64,000 bases of DNA, taken from assembly GCA_050084985.1 (NCBI GenBank), contig JBITNC010000001.1, positions 122,016,001 through 122,080,000 on the forward strand, written 5' to 3'. The notes beneath the pieces were generated by a model, which saw nothing but the letters and a program-made list of their open reading frames with translations, was not told the DNA's origin and did no database searches. A program made the position numbers and the translations under genes. The DNA is from Nageia nagi (lineage: Eukaryota > Pinophyta). Positions 23,887 through 35,737 of the stretch are shown in pieces (the first letter of the stretch is position 1; each line of letters opens with the position of its first letter).

Positions 23887-24807
23887 ATATGGGTGTGTGC
23901 AAGAAGTTGGGTCCACTTTAAGACCAAAGTGGAAGTGTTTTTCTTGATTTTCAAGTTTGGACACAATTGATCTCAAAATTTGAAGCACTTAGACATGGAA
24001 TCATGAAAAAGGTTACTGCAATGAAAATGTAGTGCTTAGAGTCTAGTTTTCAAATATATAATTTATTTCAATACCCAGATCATAGAAATTAAAATTCAAT
24101 AGGATGAACAAAAACCACTTTTTAAAAAATATTATTTTTGGACCATACCATGCATGTGTCTGTCACACATAATTTGACTAAAATTAAGGTATTTTTTAAA
24201 ATTAGTTTAGAAATAGATACCTAAGACATTGAAGCTTTTCCTGGATATTTTTTCATAATTTTTTCATCAATATATTTTTTATTAATTTTGTATCAGGCAT
24301 GTTTATGCTTTGAAAAGTGCTCATGTTCGTCACGTATAATTTGATCTAAACTTAATTTTTTTCAATTTTTTTTATTCTTATATAGAATTCTCTTAAGCTT
24401 GTCCCTATATAAGTTTTTTTCATAACTCTTCCAAAATAAAAACTTATTAAAAAAATATGAGACCCTCATATTTCCAGTATATGGACCACTTTTACTAAAA
24501 AATAATTAAAAAATATAAAATCTTATCTAATTCAAAAAAATTGCATATTTGAACTCTACACTTTTTAATCTATAATTAGTTTTAATTTAATGAAAAAATT
24601 CTACCAAAAACTCCATCAAACGTATGCCTAAAGTTAAAATTTTCCATTAACATTGCCATGAACAAATACTTGCAAATCCAAGGCTAAGTGTTGGCTCACC
24701 AAGCCTTTTTGAGCCTAAAATTGATTTTTCTAACATTTAATTTTCACTTCATCGATTTTCCCCCACTTCCCCTTTAAGTGGACTCAACTTCTTTCTTTCA
24801 CCCATAT
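23887..24807. mobile_element. 0.9 kb element with imperfect terminal inverted repeats
   Basis: The left end ATATGGGTGTGTGCAAGAAG, then TTGGGTCCACTTTAA, is matched on the opposite strand at the right end by ATATGGGTGAAAGAAAGAAG, then TTGAGTCCACTTAAA. This gives imperfect inverted repeats of about 45 bp. The interior is AT-rich and non-coding, with a degenerate internal duplication (CACACATAATTTGAC near 24,167; CACGTATAATTTGAT near 24,336). It looks like a non-autonomous DNA transposon. No clear target-site duplication was found, so the superfamily is unknown. Confidence 0.5.
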
Positions 24808-24911
24808 AGTGATGACTCTAAGTAGGGTGTGGATGGTGTTCAACTCGAGGACATTAGAAAAAATTAGTCTTATTTGAACGAGTTTGAATGGGCCTATTCA
24901 AAATATGATAC

Positions 24912-25395
24912 TGTTGGAATGTATAATGCATTATTGTAAAGGTTTTGTAATAATATTCTATGTAAGTTCACTAATACATAAGGATATCATTTGATAACTT
25001 ACGTATTTGAGTGAATACGATAATGTAACTTGTCCTACACTCCATTTCATGAGCATTCCCCTTGGGTAAAAGGGAGTGCATGTCATGCCTTTGTACATTG
25101 GGTAAAAGGATGATCCAAAGAAGGATTTTGGCCTATAAATAGAAGGCTCTCTCTTTGTTATTTCACACCAATTTGTGAAGTAAAGTTATGCTATAGGATA
25201 GTGTTTAGGAGGATTGTAAAATTTCATATTGGTGAATAAAATAAGATCTAGTTAGTGGATGTACTCCTAGTTGGAGGAACCACTTATATCTTGTGTTACA
25301 TTATGAGATTGCTTTGTGAGTTTGTTAGTTGTGTTAGTGAGCTTTCAAGAGATCTTGGTTGTTTAGGGTTTATATTATTAGTGTTTATTCCTTCA
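24912..25395 (+). repeat. 5' LTR of Copia element B
   Basis: Begins TGTTGGAATG and ends TTCCTTCA, 484 bp. It includes a TATA box (CCTATAAATAG, about 25,132-25,142). Short ORFs inside it are shared by all LTR copies and are not genes. Confidence 0.88.
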
Positions 25396-25398
25396 AAT

Positions 25399-25410
25399 TG
25401 GTATCAGAGC
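25399..25410 (+). promoter_or_regulatory. Primer-binding site of element B
   Basis: TGGTATCAGAGC, three bases after the 5' LTR, is complementary to the 3' end of plant initiator tRNA-Met, the usual primer for Copia reverse transcription. Confidence 0.9.
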
Positions 25411-28015
25411 TTGGTATGGAAGCTTCTCTTCACATCCTTGGTTTGGAGACTCATCTTCAACTTGGAGGTTCTTCATCTTATTTATCATCTTTGAATATTT
25501 ACTCTACTTGGTTGAGGTAAAACAATTTAAAGGTATAACCTTGTTTTTTTATTCATTTTGATACTAACATTCTTTTTATGATTATGTTAGTTCAACTCTT
25601 AGATAACATTTCCTCAATGACATAAACTTTATTGCTCATTTTGTTTATTACACTAACATTGTTTAAATGTTGGTTGCTTCTTTTTATGCTCAAACATGTA
25701 TTGTTGTTTTTGTTGTGTAAATTTTTTTTCTAAAAGAATAGAAAGTAACAACAATATATTAGCTAAATTTACAATTTTATTTATTTTATATGAACAAAAT
25801 TGCAAATTAACTTTACTCAAATTTAGGGGTGGTATTTTGTTTAATAAAAAAGGGGAAATAATTTTTTTCTTCGATGAGAATTCTTTATTACAAATTCAGG
25901 TGGTTGTATTTTGTTTAATAAAAAAAAACTTTACATTAGGTCCTTTTGTTTGGTAGCTCTTTGAGGGAAAGCTCCACCTTCATTTGGTTACCATCTCTAG
26001 CAATTGCCACCACCGTAGGCATCTCCCACTCTTCTGTCAATGCCTTCCACTCCACAATCCTTGTACAGCTACTTAGTCCACATGGTCTAGTCTTGCAAAT
26101 GTTAAAAAAAAACCTCAACTCCTTGCTTGATGTATGCTTTGAGAATGATGGGCACATTCTCTTTTTTTTCCTCACATTGCTCACAACCCTCATAGCCTCC
26201 TAGCTCTTCTCCTCTTCACCTGGTGTCAGCCTCCTCCTGTGGCCCTAAGCCCTCAGCCATTAATAAATGCATTACCGCTACCTTTGCTCATGACAAATTC
26301 ATGTTGTTCATTTGAAATTGAAGTTTCTTATGAGAGGAACCAACTTTGCACATTCTATTCCACTTTGCTCATGTTTCGTCACCCCTATTTCAAACATCAA
26401 CCCCTTCCCCACATCCTTGATGCACTCTATAGGGTGTTGTAGTCTTTTTTGATTGCTCGTCCTTCTCCTTTTAATTTTTTAATGTGTAAGACCTTCCTGC
26501 TTGAGGTAGGAAATGCCATAAGACTCCATTAAATGTTTCCCTTCGTTTATATTTTTTTTATACCTTCTTTGATAAGCAATTTATTCTTAATGAATCTGAC
26601 ATTAAGTGGAGTAAGGATTACACCAAAGCTTTTAATGTCTTACAATCATCATTTTTTAATTTAATGCTTGAAGGTGAATTAAAATAAGGATTGCATCCCT
26701 TATTTTTACATTATATATATATATATATATATATAAGTAATTTTTTTTTGAAGAATTCTTACAATGATGGCAAGTATTTTTTCTTTAATGTCAAAGTTAA
26801 TTTTTTTTTTACTTGACATTAAAAGGTAATATTTTTCAATACCTATAAGCTATAATTTTCTTTAAAGAATGCAATTTTTTTTTAAGTATCCTTCAAAGAA
26901 AAACTAGCATTTTTAAAATCATGTTGAGTTGAGATCAATTTTAAGTAAGAGAGGGAGAATGTTTTTGAAAGTCTTTACTTAAAAATTTAGATCCTTATGC
27001 AAATATGACATGTTTATTACTTAGATTTTTAAGTGTTGATAAATTTTTTATGCAATACTTAAAATTTTTAGATCTTTGATATAAATAGACTTATGCCTCT
27101 CTAAGTTAATGATGCATGCTTAGGACTTAAATTTTTTAAGTTAATGTTGCATTATTAGGACTTAAATTTTTAATATGCGTGCTTATGACTTAAATTCCTT
27201 AAAGTTAAAAAGATGCATGTTGAGTATTTATTCTTTATGCAAAGTTAACTTATGCAAATTATAGAATTAATGCATTCTTAAAGTTCCAAGTTATGAATGG
27301 ATGTTGTTTTTTTTCACTTACGCTCTTTTACTTCATGTTTTGCATTTTACTTTATTTACTTATGTAAAAATCGTAAACATTGAAATGAGCAACCTCCTAA
27401 AATGAACACATCTGCACGTACATTCTGCAACATGACTTGTTTGAGGAGTCAAGAGGTGAGGATAGACAGATTGGAACCTTTAAGTTTGACAATCCAAATG
27501 GTGAAAAGTTCATACTTTTTCAATTACCCTTAAGTCTTCTGTTGGTCTAGACATGACTCCAATAGGTGAACAGGTATGTGTGTAGTGATACCACATGTTC
27601 GCACATCCATTCAGAGATTATTCTGATAACTTAGAAGGACAACTTGAAACCTAATCAAGATTAATAATTTGGCCAATCTAATATACATCATAACCTTAAA
27701 AAATAGTAAGTACTTCTCTTTGTAAGAGTATAATACTAACTAAGGTGAACTGGTTAAGAATTGGTAGTACTTGGGATCCTCTTCTATGGGCATCCAGATG
27801 AAAGTTTAATTTTAGATAAAAAAATAAGCTTCAACAAAGTCACTCTACATCTATGATTCTTAAGATGAGAAATATATTTGGGTACATAGATTATTATTTG
27901 AGTTGTAAAATATTTACACTTGTGAATCAAATCAAGCATGTCTTAGTTAATTAAATGTAACATGTAATATTTATTATATCATATGCTTACTATTTTTCAT
28001 ATTCTTGTGTAGCAA
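25411..28015 (+). other. Unusually long 2.6 kb leader of element B
   Basis: No gag or pol reading frame. The last few hundred bases match the leader of A. The segment at about 25,936-26,460 is less AT-rich and open on both strands. Its minus-strand frame (26,193-25,936) reads protein-like, with SSCTRIVEWKALTEEWEMPT, but I do not recognise it. It could be a captured gene fragment. Other parts hold an (AT)n tract (26,711-26,736), T-rich runs, and degenerate repeats of AGGACTTAAATTTTT near 27,120-27,220. Confidence 0.6.
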
Positions 28016-31000
28016 ATGGGAGACTTCTTACCTAAACACATTCTTGATGGTACCAACTTTGATATTTAGAAACCTCGAATGAGAGTTGAATTGCAGGCAA
28101 AGAAGTTTTGGTAAATAGTGAATGAGAACCTTGTACTTTCTACAAATGAGAAAGCATTAAAGGCTTACAATATGAAGAATGAGTTAGCAACTTCCATGAT
28201 CTTTCATACAATTTTAGATGATGTGCTCTTGATGATTTTCTCTTCAACTTCAACAAAAGAAGCTTGAGATAAGCTTAAGCAAATCTACCTTGGTTCAAAG
28301 TTTTTAAGAAGATTTACCATTCTTCAAAATTTACTTCAATCTCATCAAAGAGAAGATGAAAATGTTGCCATCTACTTGAACAAAATCATTGACCTAAGGA
28401 CCCAACTTATCACTTGTGGATGCAATTGGATCAATGATGAGTTTATGGTCTTCATCATTCTTCAAATTTTTTTTTCAAAATTTAAAAACTTTATGATAAT
28501 CATGAAAATAAGGCTTGATGATGAAGAAAAAGTTTTCTCCCTTGAGAATCTTTTTAGGTTCTTTTTGAAGCATAAAAAAACTATTAACAAAAAAGTGTTG
28601 ATTTCTTCTCCTAAAGATAATAACATTACTCTTGGAGCAACCAAAACTTCTTTCAAAAAAAAGTTCTAACTATCAAAATAAATCTTATCCTTCTTCCTCC
28701 ATAAGGTTTGAAAAAAGAAAGAATGGTAATAATAATAATAGGAACAATGGCAACAATGATGACAATAACCACTTCAAGCAAAGAAATAGAAAAGGTAAAG
28801 TAAATAATCCATATCTTAAAGAAAAATTTGATGGTAATTATAACTATTATGGCATCAAAGATCACAAAGAAGTTGATTGCTACAAAAAGAAAAAAAAAAG
28901 AAAAGAATAAAGGTAATAGAAATGTAAAGAACTTCAAATAAAAGAAGAATACTCAAAAGCTAATTTTGCTACGATACTCTACTCTATGTCTTGCATTTTT
29001 TTCATCTGATTGGATTGTTGATTCTAGTTGCACTAATCACCTATGCTTTGAAAAAGATAAGTTTGAAAACTTTCACAAGTATAGGAAAGATGCAGTTGTG
29101 ATAGGTGATAACTCTAACCTTGAAATCTAAGGAATTAAAAGTGTGTTGATTCACAAAAAGGTTCTTGATAATATGCTCTATGTTTCTAAGCTTAGGATGA
29201 ACTTTCTCTCTATGATCTAAGTTGTTAGAAAAGGGTACTTTTTTGAATTTGACTCTCAATCTTGATGCATGAAGAAAAGACTTACCATATTGGTTAAAAG
29301 GTCATAAAATATGATTTCTACATTATGGATGAAGTTCTAACAAATATATGTCTTACTACAAATGTGTGTTCTAGAAATAATCTTTGGCACCAACATTTAG
29401 GGCATCTTAACCATAAGAATATTCAAGTTATTTAAGATCAAGAACTTTTGAAAAGTTTACCTTCAATTTCTACTTCAATTGGTCTATGCGAGAAGTGCAT
29501 TCTTGGTAAGATGCATAGATAAAAGTTTGAAAAAGATAAGGTAATAAAAGCATCTTAACCTCTTCAACTTATGCATTCAGATTTGATGGATCCATTTCAA
29601 ACTAAGTCACTTGGAGGAGCATCTTATATTTTAACCTTCATTGATGACTTTAGTAGGATGACCTTTGGGTATCTAATTAAGCACAAAGATCAAACCTTTG
29701 AGAGTTTCAAAAATTTTAAGGCCTTAGTTGAAAATCAAACTAACCTTAAAATTAAGATGTTGAGATCAGATAATGGGGAATAATATAATAGTAATGAGTT
29801 CAATGACTTTTATGGTAAGTATGGAATCAAGAGGTAGTTTATGATTCCTTACACTTCTCAGTAGAATGGTATTTTTGAAAAGAAAAATAGAATAATTATA
29901 GAAATAGCTAGATGCTTGTTAGGTAATCTTTCTAATTTCTTATGGGGTGAAGCTATGAGCACTGCTATTTACACCTTGAATAGGTGTCCCACAAAAGCTA
30001 TTTAAGGTAAAACTCCTTTTGAGATGTGGATAGGAAGAAAACCTAACATTTCTCATCTTAGGGTGTTTGGTTGTGAAGCATTCTCCTACATTGTTTATGA
30101 GAAAAGAAAAAATTTGGATAAAAAAGCTAAAAAATACATCTTTATAGGTTATGACAATCAGCATAGAGGCTACAAACTCTACTCTCCATCCTACAAAGCT
30201 ATGTTTATTTCAAGGGATGTAAATTTCAATAAACTTCTTGAAGAATCTACTTCTAATGAGGATGTTAATAATCTAAAGGACTCTTTAATTGCACCTAGTT
30301 AGTTAGATATTGATATAGATAAGTCACTTCAAAAATAAAATTCTCCAACATAAAGGGTAACAAGGAGTATGACCTTGAAACAATCCTTATTTGCCAAGAT
30401 TGATAAAAAGCATGAGCCCTCAACCTTCAAAGAAGCTTTTAAGCATGAGTGCTATATGGAAGCTATTAAAATACAGTATGAGGTGCTTATGAAAAATAAA
30501 ACTTGGGATTTAGTTCCTTATCATAATGAGAAGAATGTGATTAGTAATAAGTGGATCTATAAGGTCATGTTCAATTCAGTTGAAGATATTGAGAAATATA
30601 AGGTAAGCTTAGTAGCCAAAGGTTTTGCTTAGAAATACAATGTAGATTATGAGAAAATCTTTGCTCTCATAGTAAAGATGCCTACTATGAGAATTATCTT
30701 TGCTCTTTCTACAACTCAAAGATGAAAAGTTTTTCAATTTAACATTAAGAGTGCATTCTTTAATGGTGACTTAGATGTGAAAATATTCATGGTTCAACTA
30801 GAAGGGTTTATTGTATGCAAACTAAAGAAGTCTTTGTATAGACTTAAGCAAGCACCTCAAGCCTAATATAGAAAGATTTCAAGGTACTTTGAAGATATTA
30901 ATTTCTCCAAGTATTTTTTTGACTTCGATCTATACTTTCTCAATCAAAGAAAAGATGTGGTCTTGATTCTCCTTTATGTGGATGATCTTTTGATTACTAA

Positions 31001-31938
31001 GAATAATGATGAAATCATTTAAGAGTGCATATCCAAACTTAAGGTAACATTTGAAATGATTGATCTTGATCTCTTGCACTACTATCTTGGAATACAAGTA
31101 TATCAATACAAGGATTGTACTTATCTTATTCAATCTAATTATATATTAGACATCTTATATAAGTTTAGAATAGAGGAGTGTAGATATGTTACAATCCCAG
31201 TTTCTCTTGGAATCATAATTTTTTGAAGCTTTAACTCTCATTTAGCTGATGCTAAAGCTTATAGGTAATTAATTGGTAGTCTATTATATTCGACTATTTT
31301 CAAACAAGATATTACCTTTGCAGTGAATCTGATGGCATGATTCATACAAAAACCATATTGAGCACCTCAATGCTGTTAAGCAAATCTTGAGGTATGTTGT
31401 AAAGATGAAGTATCTTGCTCTCAAGTATTTTAAGTTTCTCTCATTTGTTCTCTCTAGATTCTCATATTCTAACTATGGGTGAGATAAAGATGATAAAAAA
31501 TCAACCTTTGCATATGTATTTTACATTAGTTTAGGTGCTATCTCTTAGGCTTTCTAGAAGCAACCTACTATTTCTCTTTCCATCATAGAAGTTGAATACC
31601 ATGCCATGTATGTTGCAGCCCAAAACGCTATTTGGCTAAGGCATCTTTTGAAAGAAACCATGTATGAGCAAGCTGATTCATATTTGATTTCTTTAAATAA
31701 TTAGTCGACTATTTTTTTGACTAAGAATCCTATGTTCCATCAAAGAATAAAACATATGGAAATCCAGGCATATTTTATCATGGAGAAGGTTCTTGATGGC
31801 ATCATACACTTGGAGTATTATCCATCCACCTTGAATTTTGCTGATTTGTTCACCAAATCCCTCTCGAAAGCTCAGTTCTATAAGCTTAGAGATGATATCG
31901 AGTTGGTAAAGTTACCCTCAAGGGGGAGTGAAGTTTGA
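28016..31938 (+). pseudogene. Copia element B gag-pol, heavily decayed
   Basis: Begins MGDFLPKHILDGTNFDI and can be followed to DLFTKSLSKAQFYKLRDDI and GSEV before the stop. It is colinear with A. The zinc knuckle has lost its first two Cys (YNYYGIKDHKEVDC). RT keeps YVDDLLIT, and the integrase keeps the catalytic Glu (NGIFEKKNR) although the Gln just before is a stop. Many stops correspond to Gln or Trp codons in A (KMHRQKF, QQNG, VEGKT, GFAQK, QGWKA, SWAS, DNQSA), the result of C-to-T and G-to-A changes. It cannot encode a working polyprotein. Confidence 0.9.
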
Positions 31939-32649
31939 ATTCTTATATTGAATTTATGTTTGTCATGATAACTTCACCCTTAAGAGGATTTTATGCTATA
32001 TATTATTGATCTTATTGTACACCTTCATGGTAAATTTGCTTTATGTGAGGAACTTGTACAAATTTTAGAGCAAAAAGATTGGCCAATCTAGCACTGTTCA
32101 ATTATCCATGTGTGAAGAACTCTTATGTGTCTTTTAGCACTATTCAGTAATCCATATGTGAGGAACTTGTATGTGCATGCTCTATTTTGTAATGATAATT
32201 AACACATATTTTGTATACAGCAGGTGACTATGAGGTTTTTAGCTTGATATTTTCGTGATGACTTATAATGCACCATTGATCAGTTCATGATAGCATTTGT
32301 GTGATTCATCTATCCTAATTGATTTGCATATGTTGCATCTAACTAATCTTGTTATTTGAGATGCTTATGACTTGTAGGTTCTTTTGAGATTGTAGATTAC
32401 TTACTTCAGGTATGCAGGCTCCTGGAGACTCTTTATGACTTCTAGTTGGATGACTACTTCATGTATATTAAAACCAATTATGGTTAATGATTGTATTTGG
32501 TAAAGTAGTGAGTCTTAAACTAAATCTTTTTACTTCATAAATATGTAAAAAGTTCTCATCTTCATTTTATCTATTTGGAGGAGAAATCTCTTACTTTCTT
32601 TCTTCCTTCTCTCTTTTTTGCTCTATTCTAATATTGCATTAAAGGGGAG
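31939..32649 (+). other. Conserved non-coding 3' tail of element B
   Basis: 711 bp homologous to the tails of A, C and D, ending in the polypurine tract AAAGGGGAG (32,641-32,649). No ORF conserved among the copies. Confidence 0.75.
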
Positions 32650-33146
32650 TGTTGAAATGTACAATGCATTATTATAAAGATTTTGTAATAATCTTCTATG
32701 TAAATTTATTAATACTTAAGGGTATCATTTGATACCTTAAGTATTTAAGTGAATATGATAATGTAACTTGTCCTACACTCCATGTCATGAGCATGCCCCT
32801 TGGGTAAAAGAGAGTGTATATTATGCCTTTGTACATTAGGTAAAAAGTTGATGCAAAGAGGAATTTTGGCTTATAAATAGAAGGCCCCCTATTTATTATT
32901 TCACACCAATTTGTGGAGTAAACTTATGCTATAGGATAGTGTTCAGGAGAAAAGATTAAGAGGATTGTAAGAGTTCATGTTGGTGAATGAAATGAGATCT
33001 AGTTAGTGGATGTACTCCTAGTTGGAGGAACCACTTATATCCTGTGTTACATTGTGAGATTGCTTTGTGAGTTTGTTAGTTGTATTAGTGAGCTTTCAAG
33101 AGATCTTGGTTCTTTAGGGTTTATATTGTTAGTGTTTATTCCTTTA
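32650..33146 (+). repeat. 3' LTR of Copia element B
   Basis: Begins TGTTGAAATG and ends near TTCCTTTA (CA changed to TA), 497 bp. It holds the best example of the family palindrome (CTTAAGGGTATCA, then TT, then TGATACCTTAAG). Confidence 0.85.
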
Positions 33147-34371
33147 GCGACGTTCTCATCAAATTCATGCACTTGGAGAGTGGCACACATGAATGCAATC
33201 TTGCAAATACTGAGATGCAACTACTTGTTGAGGTAGACTATGGTGTTGGAATCCTTCCTATGGAGAAGGAAATGCATGTTCAGATCTGTTGCGATATGTA
33301 CCTAGAGGAAGAGGATTCAATAGTGGATGTGTTATTGCCCAAGAGTATATTATGTACCTTGAACCAAAATATATATTAGAAAAGCTTGATGTACTCCAAG
33401 ATAACATCTATATAATTCCAACTCCTATTTGGGGGATTATGTGAAGAAGAAAAAGGAAAGAGATAGAAGTCATAAATAAATTGATAACAAAAGTAGTTCA
33501 TAGTGAGTGAAAATATTTGGATGGTATATCACTGACAACCATAGATTTATTAAATGAAACTCAAAAATAAAAAAATTCTCACCTAATAACCATATTCTAA
33601 TAATAGCAATCTAAGAACTAGCATGAGCATAAATATTAATAACACATGCATATGTTCATCTATGATAAATGAATGTAGTGCAATCAATTAGAAAGAGGCC
33701 AAACAAGAATTAAATTGTATTAAATTTGTAGAACAGAAAAATAAAAGAAAATTCAACCTCTAATCTTAAAGCTTTTTTAATACATGCTTATTTATTCATA
33801 GAATATAATTGTTGATCTACATGGTTTTTACTATCACATAATTTTCAAGCTTTAATCTTTCATTTTGCATATTCTTGCAACATGAAAACTCTCAAGTGGA
33901 AAAAAAAAAAAAAAGAAACTCAAATTCAAAAATTATAATACAAAAATATATAATAAATTAATGAACAAGTTTGTATTATCAATTCATAATAGAATTTAAT
34001 AATTTTATATCATATTTGAATTTAAATCACAAGAAAAAATATTGTTTATATTTAATTATAAATTTATATTTTGAAATAATAATTTAAAATAAAATTCAAT
34101 ATTCAAATTAAGAAGTTGAAGTAAATGAATGTCAAAAATAAATAAGTGTTGAAAGTTTTACTTAAGAATGAAGAAAGAAATAAATTTTATTAACGTCTTC
34201 GGGAGATCAAAAATGATCTATAGAATGAGAGTACATTGTATCATTCTTAGTAAGATTTGAACATAGAACACTATGTAAAACTGAATCACAACATAACCAA
34301 CTCAACCAACAAAATGTGATTTCAAATTCAAATTCTCAATCTTTAATCTTTAATGTGAAAATTCGTGAGCC
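33147..34371. other. Right flank of element B, unassigned; partly shared with 59.45 kb
   Basis: An open plus frame at 33,167-33,379 (MHLESGTHECNLANTEMQLL and onward) is unfamiliar. It would have joined DNA now on the other side of B (24,808-24,911). Bases about 33,340-33,460 resemble 59,450-59,570 (CTTGATGTACTCCAAGATA against CTCGATATGCTCCAAGATA), marking the start of a segmental duplication that continues into the R repeats. An A-run lies at 33,899-33,915. Confidence 0.5.
34252..34312 (-). repeat. tRNA-derived SINE-like head
   Basis: The minus strand has TGGTTGAGTTGG (A-box-like, one mismatch to the TRGCNNAGTTGG consensus, within 34,293-34,310) and TGTTCAAATCT (B-box-like, within 34,252-34,264), about 35 nt apart, as in a tRNA gene. 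No anticodon stem or ends were resolved. Confidence 0.45.
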
Positions 34372-35095
34372 AAAAAAGTCGTCTAAAAAGTGGACTGTAA
34401 GTTATTGTGGGTCACGTTTGCCACCTCCGTGTGTCGCCATGAAAAGCTTACCCCATTGACTGGAAATTATCTACTTGAGAAATTTGGTTCGCTTGCTTCC
34501 TATATAAATTTAGGAACATGGTCATCACTCAAAGGGCATATTCAGAGAGATGAGGTGGTGGGGTTGGTGAAGGTGCGTCGTCAAATGTCAAGTCTTAAGA
34601 TGATGTTGTTGAGAGGGTGGAAATGTTGACAAAAAGAAAGACGGTTTGAAAGCAATTTTTGTGATGTTTGTGTGGTCACAAAGAACAATGAGTTGCTACT
34701 TTCACTGTGTGTGAGAGGAGAACGGTGGGCGCATAAATAAAATGATTTTGTGGTCTGAGAAGATATTGACCAACAGATTAGAGGGCGAATCAGAGAACTG
34801 GTCACGTAAAATAAGGATTGACGTGTCGATGATACGGTGAAGCGAAGCACAAATCGAATTTATGTTCGTTGACGTAATAAAAGGCAGTATCAAATAAAGG
34901 TGAAGGAGATGAGATTTGATCCTTCAAATATACGACTAAATAATTTTTTGTTATTGATTTATGATGTGAATTGAAGAATGGAGGTTTTCAGTTAATGTTA
35001 TGATGTGTAATATGAAAGTTATAGTAAAAAAGTAGAATATATTAATATATATGGAAGATTCATCAATTTATGTGATAGATAATTATTAGATTATT
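34372..35095 (+). repeat. R repeat copy 2
   Basis: Starts around AAAAAGTGGACTGTAAGTTA and includes CCTATATAAATTTAGGAACA, CACTCAAAGGGCATATTCAG and TGATTTATGATGTGAATTGA. Its 3' two thirds are nearly identical to copy 4. Matching short ORFs in both copies on the minus strand are not supported by copies 1, 3 or 5. Confidence 0.8.
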
Positions 35096-35154
35096 ACATA
35101 ATATGTATGTCTTATAGTAGTTATGAGTCTAATAGTGATTATTAATTATCATGC

Positions 35155-35515
35155 ATCTTGTCAAAGAATTCATAGACCCTTTCAACGTATGCATTTTCTA
35201 CATATCTTGCGATCATTGCATTTCATGAAACTCTCTACGCAACATGCATCTTGTCAAATATTTCATGGTCGCTTTCAATAAATCCATTTAGTGCATCTCA
35301 TACAATCAATACATTCTATGAAACTTTTTTTGCATTATCCTTCTTGTAAAACAATTCATGTGCCACCTCTAACCTTTCCTATTTTACATACATGTCAACC
35401 ACCGCATTCACAACAACATCTACTTGTCAAACAATTCGTGTGCTTCACTAACTAACCTTCCATATTTTACATACATATCAACAAACACATTCACAACCAC
35501 ATCTCTTATTATAAA
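35155..35515 (-). pseudogene. PPR gene fragment, several repeats, decayed
   Basis: Minus-strand translation gives VVVNVFVDMYVKYGRL, EAHELFDK, a stop, VVVNAVVDMYVK, a stop, EVAHELFYKKDN, then NGFIESDHEIFDKMHVA, SWNAMIA-like NAMIARYVENAYVERVYEFF and DKMH. This is the cadence of PLS-class PPR proteins (VVNALVDMYAKCG, AHELFDKM). In-frame stops and shifts show it is dead. It sits between R repeats 2 and 3. Confidence 0.75.
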
Positions 35516-35737
35516 AAATAATAAAAAAGATTAATAATAATAATATAATAATAAAGACAAAATGATAATTGAACAAAATAAAATAAAATAAAATAATAAT
35601 AATAATAATATAATTAAAACGAATTTTCAACATGAAACTTGATTTTCAAAATATCAAAAATATTTTAAGATAAATATACAGCGCACCCATTGCACAAGGT
35701 TGCACTAGCTAGTGTACGTTGCATTGAAAATCAAGGT

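Larger units (their letters stand above)
24912..33146 (+). mobile_element. Copia element B, full length but decayed
   Basis: About 8.2 kb with both LTRs, primer-binding site, long leader, gag-pol remnant, conserved 3' tail and polypurine tract. Flanking bases are GATAC on the left (24,907-24,911) and GCGAC on the right (33,147-33,151), possibly a mutated 5-bp target duplication. The LTRs differ at roughly one base in ten over the first 100 bp by eye, so the insertion is old. It lies head to head with element A. Confidence 0.9.

Noticed and set aside
25255-25494. Plus-strand ORF starting MDVLLVGGTTYILCYI, repeated at 33,006
   Set aside because: Lies in the Copia LTR and recurs only because the LTR does; it runs into the primer-binding region and has no protein features beyond hydrophobicity.
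34702-34893. Minus-strand ORF of 63 codons present in R copies 2 and 4
   Set aside because: These copies are nearly identical in DNA; the frame is not kept in R copies 1, 3 and 5, so it is not evidence of a gene.
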